Source: Mesorhizobium australicum | Lineage (GTDB): Bacteria > Pseudomonadota > Alphaproteobacteria > Rhizobiales > Rhizobiaceae | Direction of reading: 5' to 3' | DNA length: 64,000 nucleotides | NCBI RefSeq assembly: GCF_900177325.1 | Contig: NZ_FXBL01000004.1 | Coordinates: forward strand, 3,162,001 to 3,226,000 | Part shown: piece after piece, positions 52,766 to 62,993 of the stretch | How the letters are laid out: each line of letters starts with the position of its first letter | How positions within the stretch are numbered: position 1 is the first letter of the stretch | Made by a program: the position numbers and the translations under genes | The notes under the pieces: generated by a model | The model's input: the letters and a program-made list of their open reading frames with translations, nothing else | What the model was told of the DNA's origin: nothing | Database searches by the model: none

Positions 52766-53968
52766 ATGGCCCTGATGCCGGTGAAGGACGCCCTGGCGCG
52801 CCTCCTGGACGGGGCCGTTCCGCTCGCATCCGAAACCGTTGCAATCGGTCGGGCCGCATGGCGCGTGCTCGCCACAGACATCGCGGCGCTACGCACCCAA
52901 CCGCCCTTCGACGCCTCCGCGATGGACGGCTATGCGGTCCGCGCCGCGGACGTGGCAGCCACACCGGTCACGTTGCACGTGATCGGCGAGGCGCCGGCCG
53001 GCAAGGGTTTTACGAGCAAGGTCGGTCCCGGCGAGGCGGTCCGCATCTTCACCGGCGCGCCAGTTCCCGCCGGTGCCGACGCCGTGCTGATCCAGGAGAA
53101 TACCCGTCTCTCCCCGGGAGGCGTCGAAGCACTGGAACCCGTTGCAGCCTTCCGCAACATCCGCAGGCAAGGTCTCGATTTCCGCGAAGGCGAGTCTCTG
53201 CTCGGAGCGGGCCGTGTGCTCGATCCCGCCGCCGTCTCGCTGGCCGCCGCCGCCAACCACGCGACGCTGCCGGTTATCCGCAAGCCGCTGGTCGCCATTC
53301 TCGCCACGGGCGACGAACTGCTGCCGCCGGGCAGCGAGACCGGGCCGGACCAGATCATCTCCTCGAATGCCTATGGCGTGGCCGCCGTGATCGAAAAGAT
53401 GGGCGGTGTGCCGCTCGATCTCGGCATCGTGCCCGACGACCGCCCTGCGATTGCCGCGGCGATCGATAGCGCACGCGAGGCCGGCGCAGACGTCATCGTC
53501 ACGCTCGGCGGCGCCTCGGTCGGCGACCACGATCTCGTGCGCGAGGTGCTGACCTCGTCCGGCATGACGCTCGACTTCTGGAAGATCGCGATGCGGCCCG
53601 GCAAGCCGTTGATGTTCGGACGGCTGGGCGACGTGCGCGTGCTCGGCCTTCCCGGCAATCCGGTGGCTTCCCTGGTCTGCTCGCACCTCTTCGTCGCGCC
53701 GCTCGTCGCGCGACTGGGTGGACGACCCTATGCGCTGGACATCCGGGACGCGGTTCTGGGTGTCGACATGGCCGAGAACGACCAGCGGGAAGACTATGTC
53801 CGCGCGCGCGTCGAGACTCGCGACGGAGTACTGGTCGCCGCCCCCTTCCCCGTGCAGGATTCTTCCATGCTGCGGATTCTAGCCGACGCCAACGCGCTGA
53901 TCGTCCGTCCGCCCTTCGCTCCCGCAGCACCTGCGGGCTCTCCCTGCCGCGTGGTTCTGCTGCGCTGA
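52766..53968 (+). CDS. moeA: Molybdopterin molybdenumtransferase MoeA
   Basis: A 400-residue enzyme that inserts molybdenum into molybdopterin. Features in order: RTQPPFDASAMDGYAVRAAD, RIFTGAPVPAGADAVLIQE, LATGDELLPPG and SNAYGVAAVI, TLGGASVGDHDLV and VLGLPGNPVASLV. It follows moaC immediately and precedes lexA by about 130 bases. Confidence 0.96.
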   Translation: MALMPVKDALARLLDGAVPLASETVAIGRAAWRVLATDIAALRTQPPFDASAMDGYAVRAADVAATPVTLHVIGEAPAGKGFTSKVGPGEAVRIFTGAPVPAGADAVLIQENTRLSPGGVEALEPVAAFRNIRRQGLDFREGESLLGAGRVLDPAAVSLAAAANHATLPVIRKPLVAILATGDELLPPGSETGPDQIISSNAYGVAAVIEKMGGVPLDLGIVPDDRPAIAAAIDSAREAGADVIVTLGGASVGDHDLVREVLTSSGMTLDFWKIAMRPGKPLMFGRLGDVRVLGLPGNPVASLVCSHLFVAPLVARLGGRPYALDIRDAVLGVDMAENDQREDYVRARVETRDGVLVAAPFPVQDSSMLRILADANALIVRPPFAPAAPAGSPCRVVLLR

Positions 53969-54033
53969 GCGGCCGGCTCGGCAAATAGCCTGAACGAACG
54001 GTAAACAAATTCACTAAAATTTAAGCGGTTGCA

Positions 54034-54048
54034 GAACACATATCGAAC
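54034..54048. promoter_or_regulatory. SOS box (LexA operator), GAAC-N7-GAAC
   Basis: GAACACATATCGAAC matches the alphaproteobacterial LexA-binding consensus GAAC/GTTC-N7-GAAC/GTTC exactly, 50 bases before the lexA start. This implies autoregulation. A second, imperfect half-palindrome GTTCTGGTTTTGTTT follows at 54060-54074, with the spacing kept but one arm altered. Confidence 0.85.
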
Positions 54049-54098
54049 AGATAGTGTTTGTTCTGGTTTTGTTTGTCTGGCGATTCTTGGAGGGCGAG

Positions 54099-54812
54099 AT
54101 GCTGACGCGCAAGCAACACGAGTTGCTGATGTTCATCCACGAACGGATGAAGGAGTCCGGCATTCCCCCTTCCTTCGACGAGATGAAGGAGGCGCTGGAC
54201 CTTGCCTCCAAGTCGGGCATCCACCGCCTGATCACGGCGCTGGAAGAACGCGGCTTCATCCGCCGCCTGCCCAACCGGGCGCGCGCGCTGGAGGTCGTCC
54301 GCCTGCCGGAATCGATGTCTCCCGCCCTCTCCGGCCCGCGAAAATTCTCCCCGAGCGTCATTCAGGGCAGCCTGGGCCAGAAGCCGGCCGAGCCGCCCCG
54401 CGCGCCCGTCGCCAGCAACGACGCAGGCAGTGCGATCTCGATCCCCGTCATGGGCCGCATTGCCGCGGGCGTGCCGATAGACGCGATCCAGCACCAGACC
54501 CACGCGATCATGGTGCCGCCGGAAATGCTCTCGGGCGGCGAGCACTACGCGCTTGAGGTCAAAGGCGATTCGATGATCGAGGCCGGCATCTTCGACGGCG
54601 ACACGGTCATCATCCGCAACACGAACGCGGCTACGCCCGGCGACATCGTCGTGGCCCTGGTCGACGAGGAAGAGGCCACGCTCAAGCGCTTCCGCCGCAA
54701 GGGCGCCTCGATCGCCCTCGAAGCCGCCAATCCGGCCTACGAGACGCGGATCTTCGGCCCGGACCGGATCAAGGTGCAGGGCCGTCTCGTCGGCCTCATC
54801 CGCAAATACTGA
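54099..54812 (+). CDS. lexA: SOS transcriptional repressor LexA
   Basis: A 237-residue repressor. The N-terminal winged helix region starts [20 protein letters not shown] and includes [19 protein letters not shown]. The C-terminal serine peptidase domain has the Ala123-Gly124 cleavage site in [10 protein letters not shown], nucleophile Ser158 in [10 protein letters not shown] and Lys196 in EATLKRF. It represses DNA-damage genes until RecA promotes self-cleavage. GGAGGGCGAG precedes the ATG at 54099; an upstream start at 54054 is unlikely because it lies inside the SOS operator region. Confidence 0.97.
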   Translation: MLTRKQHELLMFIHERMKESGIPPSFDEMKEALDLASKSGIHRLITALEERGFIRRLPNRARALEVVRLPESMSPALSGPRKFSPSVIQGSLGQKPAEPPRAPVASNDAGSAISIPVMGRIAAGVPIDAIQHQTHAIMVPPEMLSGGEHYALEVKGDSMIEAGIFDGDTVIIRNTNAATPGDIVVALVDEEEATLKRFRRKGASIALEAANPAYETRIFGPDRIKVQGRLVGLIRKY

Positions 54813-54837
54813 GCGTCGCGAAAAGCCGACGCGTGGT

Positions 54838-57228
54838 TCAGGAAGCCGGCTTCGTGCCGGCTTTTTTGTTTGGAGGCTCGTAAGGAGCCATGCCTCTGGC
54901 CGCGCGTGAGAAGCGGCGGTGGTCATGCCACGGACGCGCGCCGGGCAGTGCGTGGGTGACGGAAGCGTTTCCGAAGCCGTCGAAGCGAACCTCGGCACTG
55001 CCCTCGAGCGCAAGCCGTCGCGCTGTGATGACCTGCGCCTTGCCATGTGGACAGGGATTGGCGGCGGTTGGATCGGCGATGACGATCACGCTCGCCACGT
55101 CGCAGATGCGCTCCGCGTCGGGCATTGTCGACACATGCGCAATCACCGCGCCGGACCCATGTCCGATCAGGCAGAGGCCGGCTGTGCACGTGAAGCGTGC
55201 CGGCGAAATCTCCTCGGGCCGCGGGATCTCGCTGTCCTTTGCCGGCTTCACGACAGCGCTTGCCATCGTCGCCCTCGACCAGTCTTCGACCGTAAATGCA
55301 TTCGGCCGATCGCGGTTGACTGCCAGCGTCCCATCGCCGGTCCTGACACCGACAAGCCGCGCATCATCGGATACATAGGCCTGCGGCAACTCTCGGAAAG
55401 TGAGGCTCGCCAGGCCGGCGACGGCAAGCGGGACGGCAAGCAGCCTAGCGGTGGCCGTGGTGGCCAGCGTGAGGGGTACCAGCGCGAGCGCGAGCAGGAT
55501 GACGGCTGCGGCGGGGATGGCACCGATCGCATCGACCGGCGTGCGCTCGGCGAGCCAGCGGGCGATGGACAGCGCCAGCGACAGCCCCTGCCCCATGATC
55601 CCGAAGGCCAGCCCGTCGAGCCCGAAGGGCATCAGCACCATTCCGGCCACCGCCGCCGGCATCACGACGACCGAAAACACTGGCATCGCCGCGAGGTTTG
55701 CGACGAGGCCGAGCGGCGAGACGCGCTGGAAATGCCAGGCGCCGAAGATGCCGGTCGCGATGCCGGCGATCAGCGATGTGGCGGCCAATCCGACGACATA
55801 TAGGGTGACGGTCCGCGCCACCCGTGTGAGCGAGCCGCGCTGCGCCGGATTCGTCACCGGCCGGAGCGCCCGCCGCTCCGCCCACCAGGCTTAGGCGGAG
55901 ACGAGCGCGGCGGTCGCCGCGAACGACATCTGGAAGCTCGGTCCGACGACCTCGTGCGGCGAAAGCACGACGATGATCAGCGCCGCGATCGCGAGGTTGC
56001 GCATCGTCAGCGCGGCGCGATCGAACAGGAGCGCGACCAGCATCACCGCGATCATCAGGAAGCTGCGTTCGGCGGCGACCTGCGAGCCTGAGATGAGAAG
56101 ATAGGCGGCAAGCGCCACCAGCGCGCCGATGGCCGCGTATTTGCGCACCGGATGGCGCGAGGCAAAGCCGGGAAAGGCCGCGAAGCCGAGCCGCAACGAG
56201 CCGATCACCACCCCCGCGACCAGCGCCATATGCAGACCGGAGATCGAAAGCACGTGCGCCAACCCGGTGATGCGCAGCGTCTCGTTGACATCCTCCGGTA
56301 TCCCGCCGCGCACGCCCGCGACGAGCGCAGCGGCGATCTCCCCTTCGGGTCCGGTGATGTGGCTGCGAATGCGCCCGGCAAGGTCTATCCGGTGCGCCTC
56401 GATCCAGGCCTGAAACCGCGCTCCGAGCGGCGCGGTGGCCGTCTCCCCAACGACCTCCGGTCCCTTGAGAAAGAAGCCGGTGGCGCCGATGCCGTCGAGA
56501 TAGCTCTCGAAGGCGAAGTCGTAGGAGCCCGGTCGCAGAGGTCCAAGCGGTGCCGCGAGTCGCGCCAGTCCTGTCACCACGGCGCCGGGCTCAAGACCTT
56601 TAGGCACAGAACGCGCGGTCAGCCGCACGCGGTCTGGCTGGTAGCGGAGCTTCGGTCGCTCTGTCGCCATCACCGTCAGGGTGAGCCGCACGCGACCGTT
56701 CTCGCGGGCTTCGATCGTCTCGACCCGGCCCGTCAGCCGCGTCGTGATCTCCCCGCCGATGACCTTGGTGTCCGCCCGCCACGTCTCCACCTTGCCGAGA
56801 AGGGCACCGCCCAGCAGGAGCAGAGCCGCGAGGGCAAGATATTTCGCCGGCGCGACCTCGCGGGCCATCCAGGTGACGGCCGCGAAGAGAAAGAACAACG
56901 AGGCGAGCGGCATCCAGCCCGGCTCGACATAGAGCGCGAAATAGATGGCCGCCCCCGCGCAGAGCAGCACGGGCACCAGGAGGAAGGCCCCACCCCTGTC
57001 GACTTCGAGCTGGACGGCCGACGCAGCCTGGGCTTGAGCATGGACGAGACGGTCCCGGACACGTTTTGCCGCCGGTGCGCGACGCGAGACCATCGGCAGG
57101 CGGTCGGGAGACAGCGCGGCAGGCGGTTGCGTTGGATCCTTTATAGCGGGCGGCAGGTCCACCCGCGCGACGGCGAGCGCGAACAGGCCGCGCTCGTCCT
57201 GCCTCTGACCGCTCCCCTCGCCGTCCAT
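54838..57228 (-). pseudogene. comEC: comEC/rec2 competence gene interrupted by one in-frame stop
   Basis: One continuous minus-strand frame of about 796 codons encodes ComEC, the channel proposed to carry DNA across the inner membrane. A TAA at 55891-55893 interrupts it after residue 445, in the tract FAATAALVSA-stop-AWWAERR; family members have a tyrosine or similar residue here (SAYE-type), so a single base change is enough. The 5' part holds a DUF4131-type region and the competence domain (ISGLHMALVAG); the 3' part holds the last membrane segments and a degenerate soluble tail without a metal-binding HxHxDH motif. Either a true pseudogene or a sequence error. Divergent from gltX. Confidence 0.88.
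54843..54867 (+). terminator. Rho-independent terminator of lexA, inside the end of comEC
   Basis: An eight-base stem (AAGCCGGC / GCCGGCTT) with a five-base loop is followed by TTTTTT, after lexA. The same bases encode the last residues of the convergent comEC frame (its stop is at 54838-54840), so the hairpin doubles as coding sequence. Confidence 0.85.
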
Positions 57229-57328
57229 GCGACAGCCACCCGACGATCTTGCGTCCCCGACACTTCATGCTACATGAACCGCACCGAAACGCCACCCGCG
57301 CGGCTCGCGCGGCCACCCGGAACACTTC

Positions 57329-58750
57329 ATGTCCAGTCCTGTCGTCACGCGCTTTGCGCCCTCGCCCACGGGCTACCTCCACATTGGCGGCGCCCGCACC
57401 GCGCTCTTCAACTGGCTCTATGCCCAACACACCGGCGGCAGGATGCTGCTGCGCATCGAGGACACCGACCGCGAACGCTCCACCGATGCGGCGACAGCCG
57501 CGATCCTCGACGGGCTGAGTTGGCTCGGCCTCACCTGGGACGGCGAGCCGATCTCGCAGTTCGAGCGTGCCCCGCGCCATCGTGAGGTCGCGGAACAGCT
57601 CGTCGCCATGGGCAAGGCCTACTATGCCTACGAGACGCCGGCGGAGCTGGACGCGATGCGTGAGAAGGCGAAGGCCGAGGGTCGTCCGCCACGCTACGAC
57701 GGCGCGTGGCGCGATCGCGATCCGTCCGACGCGCCTGCCGGCGTGAAGGGCGCGATCCGCATCAAAGCGCCGCGCGAGGGCGAGACCGTCGTGCACGACC
57801 GCGTCCAGGGCGAGGTGCGCTTCCCCAACAAGGATCTCGACGATTTCATCATCCTGCGTTCGGATGGCAATCCGACCTACATGCACGCTGTCGTCGTCGA
57901 CGATCACGACATGGGCGTTACGCACATTATCCGAGGCGACGACCATCTGACCAATGCCGCCCGCCAGACCGTCATCTACCAGGCGATGGGCTGGGACGTG
58001 CCGTCGATGTCACACATCCCGCTCATCCACGGTGCCGACGGTGCAAAGCTCTCCAAGCGCCACGGCGCGCTGGGTGTCGAAGCCTACCGCGCCATGGGCT
58101 ACCTGCCGAAGGCTCTCCTCAACTATCTTGCCCGCCTCGGCTGGAGCCATGGCGACGACGAGGTGATGTCGATCGAAGATATGATCTCGTGGTTCGAGAT
58201 CGAGGACGTCAACAAGGGTGCTGCCCGCTTCGACTTCGCCAAGCTTGAGGCCCTCAACGGCGTCTGGATGCGCCGCACCGACGACCGCGAACTGACCGAC
58301 GCGCTGGTGGCCACGCTGCCCTTCCTGCCCGGCGGCGAGGAGATGCTGGCCAAGCTGACTGATGCCAGACGCGCCCAGCTGCTGGCCGCCATGCCGGGCC
58401 TGAAGGAACGCGCGAAGACGCTCGTGGAGCTCGCCGACAGCGCCGGCTATCTGTTCGCGCAGCGACCGCTTCCGCTCGATGAGAAGGCGGCCGGCATTCT
58501 CGATGCCGACGCACGTGCGGTCCTGTCGAAGGCGGCGGATGCCCTCGCCTCGGTGCGCGACTGGACCGCGCAGGACACCGAAGCCGCAGTGCGCGATGTT
58601 GCAGAAGCCGGCGGGCTGAAGCTCGGCAAGGTCGCCCAGCCCTTGCGCGCCGCGCTTACAGGCAGGAGCACGTCGCCCGGCGTGTTCGATGTCCTCGCCG
58701 TGCTCGGCCGCGAGGAATCGCTTGCGCGCATCCGCGACCAGGCGGGATGA
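57329..58750 (+). CDS. gltX: Glutamyl-tRNA synthetase
   Basis: A 473-residue class I aminoacyl-tRNA synthetase. It has the HIGH-type motif in [29 protein letters not shown], and the KMSKS-type loop in [16 protein letters not shown]. It is divergent from comEC with about 100 bases between the starts, which should hold its promoter. Other details match the non-discriminating bacterial type, but charging specificity cannot be judged here. Confidence 0.97.
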   Translation: MSSPVVTRFAPSPTGYLHIGGARTALFNWLYAQHTGGRMLLRIEDTDRERSTDAATAAILDGLSWLGLTWDGEPISQFERAPRHREVAEQLVAMGKAYYAYETPAELDAMREKAKAEGRPPRYDGAWRDRDPSDAPAGVKGAIRIKAPREGETVVHDRVQGEVRFPNKDLDDFIILRSDGNPTYMHAVVVDDHDMGVTHIIRGDDHLTNAARQTVIYQAMGWDVPSMSHIPLIHGADGAKLSKRHGALGVEAYRAMGYLPKALLNYLARLGWSHGDDEVMSIEDMISWFEIEDVNKGAARFDFAKLEALNGVWMRRTDDRELTDALVATLPFLPGGEEMLAKLTDARRAQLLAAMPGLKERAKTLVELADSAGYLFAQRPLPLDEKAAGILDADARAVLSKAADALASVRDWTAQDTEAAVRDVAEAGGLKLGKVAQPLRAALTGRSTSPGVFDVLAVLGREESLARIRDQAG

Positions 58751-58774
58751 TCCGGGAAAAGGAGCCAGAGGACG

Positions 58775-59404
58775 ATGTTCAAGCTCTATGGCAGGCCGGG
58801 CTCAGGTTCAGGAGCAGTCGAGGCGATCCTGCGGCTCGCCGACATCGAGTGCGAGGTTGTCGACCTGCCGCGCTGGCCTGAGGGCGAACCTCCGGCGGAA
58901 CTGCTCGCCATCAACCCCCTCGCCCAGGTGCCCGTTCTGATTCTGCCAGACGGAAGCGCCATGACCGAATCGGCCGCCATGTGCGTGCATCTCGCCGATT
59001 TGCACCCGTCCGCCGGCCTGTCACCGGCCATCGGCGAGCCCTCGCGCGCGGCCTTCCTGCGCTGGATGTTCTATCTCTCCTCCAACATCTACATGAGCGA
59101 GCTTCGCTACTTCTACCCGCACCGCTACACCGCCGACGCGTTCGGCGCCGACGCGGTCAAGCAGGCCTCGCTCGATCGCAAGAGCTTCGAGTGGTCTGTC
59201 TTCTCCGAGGCGCTCGGCAACAGGCCCTTCGCCTTGGGAGACAGGCTGTCGGCCGTCGACATCTACGCCGCGATGCTGATCAGCTGGATCGAGGATCTCG
59301 ACGAGTTCTGCGCCCGTTTCCCTGCCTTGCGCGGCCTCTATCATCGCGTCGCGGGCGTCCCCGAGATCGCCGCGGTCTGGGCGCGCCATGGCATGCCGAC
59401 ATAG
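58775..59404 (+). CDS. Glutathione S-transferase family protein
   Basis: A 209-residue protein of two parts: a thioredoxin-like N-terminus (MFKLYGRPGSGSGAVEAIL, NPLAQVPVLILPDGSAMTES with the cis-Pro) and an all-helical C-terminus (DRLSAVDIYAAMLISWIEDL). Typical of bacterial GST-like proteins with detoxification or reductase roles. Its substrate is unknown. It follows gltX by 24 bases on the same strand. Confidence 0.9.
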   Translation: MFKLYGRPGSGSGAVEAILRLADIECEVVDLPRWPEGEPPAELLAINPLAQVPVLILPDGSAMTESAAMCVHLADLHPSAGLSPAIGEPSRAAFLRWMFYLSSNIYMSELRYFYPHRYTADAFGADAVKQASLDRKSFEWSVFSEALGNRPFALGDRLSAVDIYAAMLISWIEDLDEFCARFPALRGLYHRVAGVPEIAAVWARHGMPT

Positions 59405-59603
59405 GTTAATGAATTCTCAGATGGTGTCCGAAAATTCACTGGACCGCCCGTGTTTTGCATTGCAGCATCAGGCGAACGGTCAACTTGGCACCATGTCGTA
59501 AATGCGATAGCACAAGCCCGGCATAAACACCGGGCGGGTTCATCTCTTCGCGCCGCACCATCCATCCTCGCGGCGCGTTTCTGGGGCATCGAAGGGAGTT
59601 GCA

Positions 59604-60893
59604 ATGACGAATAAGACGGCGAAACTCGAATTTGGCGGCAAGTCCTTCGATATGAAAGTGCGAAGCGGCTCCGTGGGACCGGACGTGATCGACATCGCGC
59701 CGCTGTTCAAGGAAACGGGTGCCTTCACCTACGATCCTGGCTTCACCTCCACCGCCTCCTGCGAGTCGGCCATCACTTACATCGATGGCGACGAGGGGAT
59801 CCTGCTGCACCGCGGCTATCCGATCGACCAGCTGGCCGAGCACGGCGATTTTCTGGAGACCTGCTACCTGCTGCTCTACGGCGAACTGCCGACCAAGGGC
59901 CAGAAGGAAGACTTCGACAACCGCGTCACGCGCCACACCATGGTGCACGAGCAGATGGTCAACTTCTTCCGCGGCTTCCGCCGCGACGCGCATCCGATGG
60001 CGGTGATGTGCGGCGTGGTCGGCGCACTCTCGGCCTTCTATCACGACTCGACCGACATCTCCGATCCGCACCAGCGCATGATCGCCTCAATCCGCCTGAT
60101 CGCGAAGATGCCGACCATCGCGGCAATGGCCTACAAATATCATATCGGCCAGCCCTTCGTGTATCCGAGGAACGATCTCTCCTATGCCGCCAACTTCCTG
60201 CGCATGTGTTTTGCAGTGCCGGCCGAGGAATACGAGGTCAATCCGGTGCTGGCGCGCGCTATGGAACGCATCTTCATCCTCCATGCCGACCACGAGCAGA
60301 ACGCGTCGACCTCGACCGTGCGCCTTGCCGGCTCGTCGGGCGCCAATCCCTTCGCCTGCATCGCCGCCGGCATCGCCTGCCTGTGGGGACCCGCTCATGG
60401 CGGCGCCAACGAGGCCGCGCTGAACATGCTGTCGGAGATCGGCACCGTCGATCGCATCCCGGAGTTCATCGCCCGCGCCAAGGACAAGAACGATCCGTTC
60501 CGCCTGATGGGCTTCGGCCACCGCGTCTACAAGAACTACGATCCGCGCGCCAAGATCATGCAGCGTACCACGCATGAGGTGCTCGGCGAGCTCGGCATCA
60601 AGGACGATCCGCTGCTCGACGTCGCGATGGAACTGGAGAAGATCGCGCTCACGGACGATTACTTCATCGAAAAGAAGCTCTATCCGAACATCGACTTCTA
60701 TTCCGGCATCACGCTGAAGGCGCTCGGCTTCCCCACCACCATGTTCACCGTGCTGTTCGCGGTCGCCCGCACCGTCGGCTGGATTGCACAGTGGAAGGAA
60801 ATGATCGAGGATCCGCTGCAGAAGATCGGCCGTCCGCGCCAGCTCTACACCGGCGCGACCGAACGCGACTACGTGCCGATCGCCAAGCGCTGA
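59604..60893 (+). CDS. gltA: Citrate synthase
   Basis: A 429-residue type II (Gram-negative) citrate synthase, first enzyme of the TCA cycle. Active-site regions are visible: [26 protein letters not shown] and the Asp in the C-terminal [12 protein letters not shown] stretch. GGGAGTTGCA stands before the ATG. About 200 bases without a gene precede it. It uses the acetyl-CoA made by the pyruvate dehydrogenase genes of this window. A terminator hairpin follows at 60915. Confidence 0.97.
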   Translation: MTNKTAKLEFGGKSFDMKVRSGSVGPDVIDIAPLFKETGAFTYDPGFTSTASCESAITYIDGDEGILLHRGYPIDQLAEHGDFLETCYLLLYGELPTKGQKEDFDNRVTRHTMVHEQMVNFFRGFRRDAHPMAVMCGVVGALSAFYHDSTDISDPHQRMIASIRLIAKMPTIAAMAYKYHIGQPFVYPRNDLSYAANFLRMCFAVPAEEYEVNPVLARAMERIFILHADHEQNASTSTVRLAGSSGANPFACIAAGIACLWGPAHGGANEAALNMLSEIGTVDRIPEFIARAKDKNDPFRLMGFGHRVYKNYDPRAKIMQRTTHEVLGELGIKDDPLLDVAMELEKIALTDDYFIEKKLYPNIDFYSGITLKALGFPTTMFTVLFAVARTVGWIAQWKEMIEDPLQKIGRPRQLYTGATERDYVPIAKR

Positions 60894-60914
60894 TCGGAAT
60901 AAAGGCAGGAATCG

Positions 60915-60940
60915 AAACGGGCGCTCAGGCGCCCGTTTTT
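60915..60940 (+). terminator. Rho-independent terminator of gltA, containing the lpxB stop codon
   Basis: A perfect ten-base stem (AAACGGGCGC / GCGCCCGTTT) with a TCAG loop, followed by TT, stands 21 bases after gltA. The lpxB stop (60925-60927) is in the loop, so the last lpxB codons form the descending arm of the hairpin. Confidence 0.88.
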
Positions 60941-62100
60941 CGTTTGATGTGGGACATCACCACATCCGCGGCGATCACACCAGGGGGCCGGTCGGTAGCG
61001 AGGCGTCGACGGACCTCGGCAAAGCCGTCGCGCTGCCAGGCGCGCATCTCCGTGTCGGCGAACAGGCATTCGAGCGAGCGCGCGATGTGCTCCGGCCGGA
61101 CGTACTGGTTGTAATATTCGGGCGCGACCGGCCGGTCCGCGATGAGGTTCGGCAGCAGGGCGGACCATGACGTGATCAGGCCCTCGAACTGGCGAGAGAG
61201 CCAGTCGAACCTGTAGCAGGAGACGAGCGGGACACCGGCAAGCGCGAGTTCCAGCGACACAGTGCCGGACGAGATCAGCGCCGCATCCGCCTCGCCAAAG
61301 GCCCGCCACTTTTCGTCTGCCCCGAGAATGATCTCCGGCGCCTGCGCCCATCCTGCCACGCCGGCGGTGACACGGTCGCGCAGGCGCGGCAACGTCGGCA
61401 GGACGATGCGCAGCCGGTTGCCGCGCGCGCGCAGGATGTCGATCGTCTCGCCGAACGGCTTGAGAAGATGGCCAATCTCCGACCCGCGCGAGCCAGGAAG
61501 GACCACCAACGTCTTTTCGCGCCCAGGCACGAGATCGCGTGCGATGGCCTGCGCAGCCGCGGCCGACTTTACCCCGGCATCGGCCGTCAGCCGATGCCCG
61601 ACGAAGGTTCCCTCCGGCCCGCCCAGCTTGTCGAGCACATCCGGCTCGAACGGCAGGACGCACAGGATGTGGTCGACATGAGGCTTCATCGCCGGCGCTC
61701 GGCCGGGCCGCCAGGCCCAGACGCTCGGGCAGACATAGTGGACGATGGGAATGGACGGGTCGGCAGCGCGCACCTTCTTGGCGACGCGCAACGAGAAATC
61801 CGGACTGTCGATGGTGACGAGGCAGTCCGGCTTCGCCGTTACGATCTCCCGCGCGGTCTGTCCGATCCGGCGGATCAGGCGCGGCAGGTCGCGCACCACG
61901 GCCGCCACGCCCATCAGGGCGATTTCGGACGAATTGAACAGCGACGAAAGGCCCTGCGCTTCGAGATGCCGCCCGCCGATCCCGGTGAGGACGATGTCGC
62001 GGCCCGATGCGGCACGCAGCGCGGCAACCAAGTCGGCGCCGAGCAGGTCGCCGGACTCCTCTCCCGCCACCACGGCGAGGCGCAATGGCCGATCGCTCAT
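60925..62100 (-). CDS. lpxB: Lipid-A-disaccharide synthase
   Basis: A 391-residue glycosyltransferase that joins UDP-2,3-diacylglucosamine and lipid X to lipid A disaccharide. Start with LRLAVVAGEESGDLLGADLV, then SPDFSLRVAKKVR and VYCPSVWAW-type region, and the LPGSRGSEIGHLL and SSGTVSLELALAGVPLV stretches. Its ATG overlaps the lpxI stop by four bases. Peripheral inner-membrane enzyme, last of the lpxA-lpxI-lpxB group. Confidence 0.96.
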   Translation of the reverse strand: MSDRPLRLAVVAGEESGDLLGADLVAALRAASGRDIVLTGIGGRHLEAQGLSSLFNSSEIALMGVAAVVRDLPRLIRRIGQTAREIVTAKPDCLVTIDSPDFSLRVAKKVRAADPSIPIVHYVCPSVWAWRPGRAPAMKPHVDHILCVLPFEPDVLDKLGGPEGTFVGHRLTADAGVKSAAAAQAIARDLVPGREKTLVVLPGSRGSEIGHLLKPFGETIDILRARGNRLRIVLPTLPRLRDRVTAGVAGWAQAPEIILGADEKWRAFGEADAALISSGTVSLELALAGVPLVSCYRFDWLSRQFEGLITSWSALLPNLIADRPVAPEYYNQYVRPEHIARSLECLFADTEMRAWQRDGFAEVRRRLATDRPPGVIAADVVMSHIKRKTGA

Positions 62101-62993
62101 GTTGCCCAGTCCCGTTCGACGAGGCCGACGACAAACAGGCCTAACTCGTCGGCGCGCGCCGTGACCGCTCCCATATCGAGCACAATCGAACGATCGGCCT
62201 CGACACCTATACCCGCGAGTCCGGCCGCATGGGCGAGCTCGACCGTCCCAACGCCTATTGTCGGGAGATCAACACGCAGCTCCTGCGTCGGCTTGGCGCA
62301 TTTTACCAAAGCACCGCCTGCGCGCCCCTCGATGCGGCCGTTCGATCGCAACTCCACGGTGCGCCGCAGCAGCCCGTCGGTTCCCTCGATCCCCTCGAGC
62401 GCCACGGCCCTCCCCCCGATCGCGATTGCAGCCTGCCCTATGTCCAACGCGCCGATCGCCCGGGCGGCGATGGCCGCCGCCTTCAGGTCGTCGCGGTCCC
62501 GCGCGCTGGGCACCCTCAGGGTCAGCACGCCGGGCGGTGCAAGCAGGTCGGGCAGGATCTGGTGTGCTCCGACGACAGTGATGCCCAACCCCTCATAATA
62601 CCGGACGATCGCGCGCAGCAGATTGTCGTCCCCGCGCGCAAGCGAAGCCAGGATGCGTGGCGCCATGTGGAGAATGCCGAGGCTCGGCCTTACCGAGCGC
62701 AGGCGCGGTCGACGGCTCACGCCCCCCGCCATCACGAGATGCGTCACCCCTTCGCGCCGAAATCTCGCCGCCAGGTCACCGATCCGCTCGAGCGGCATGA
62801 TCCAGTGATCCTGGTCGGTCAGCACCGGCGAAGAGGCGTCGGCTTCGCCCTCGATTAGCACGACGAAGGGGCGATGACCGGATGCGACCAGCGCACCGAC
62901 GAGTTCGATTGGAAGCTTGCCGGCACCGGCCCCGACAGCGATCCGCTCGCCCGGACGAAGCTGGAACGCCGATGTCGGGTCAGACCTCGCCAT
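62097..62993 (-). CDS. lpxI: UDP-2,3-diacylglucosamine pyrophosphatase LpxI
   Basis: A 298-residue protein of the LpxI (DUF1009) family, the alphaproteobacterial replacement of LpxH; it splits UDP-2,3-diacylglucosamine to lipid X and UMP. Family stretches are VGAGAGKLPIELVGAL, THLVMAGGVSRRPRL, GITVVGAHQILPDLLAPPG and AVALEGIEGTDGLLRR. The ATG at 62993 overlaps lpxA by 14 bases. lpxB follows with a four-base overlap. Confidence 0.95.
   Translation of the reverse strand: MARSDPTSAFQLRPGERIAVGAGAGKLPIELVGALVASGHRPFVVLIEGEADASSPVLTDQDHWIMPLERIGDLAARFRREGVTHLVMAGGVSRRPRLRSVRPSLGILHMAPRILASLARGDDNLLRAIVRYYEGLGITVVGAHQILPDLLAPPGVLTLRVPSARDRDDLKAAAIAARAIGALDIGQAAIAIGGRAVALEGIEGTDGLLRRTVELRSNGRIEGRAGGALVKCAKPTQELRVDLPTIGVGTVELAHAAGLAGIGVEADRSIVLDMGAVTARADELGLFVVGLVERDWAT

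Noticed and set aside
59405..59603. Possible small RNA or tRNA before gltA
   Set aside because: No cloverleaf or conserved stem could be drawn; only the gltA promoter and leader are expected here.
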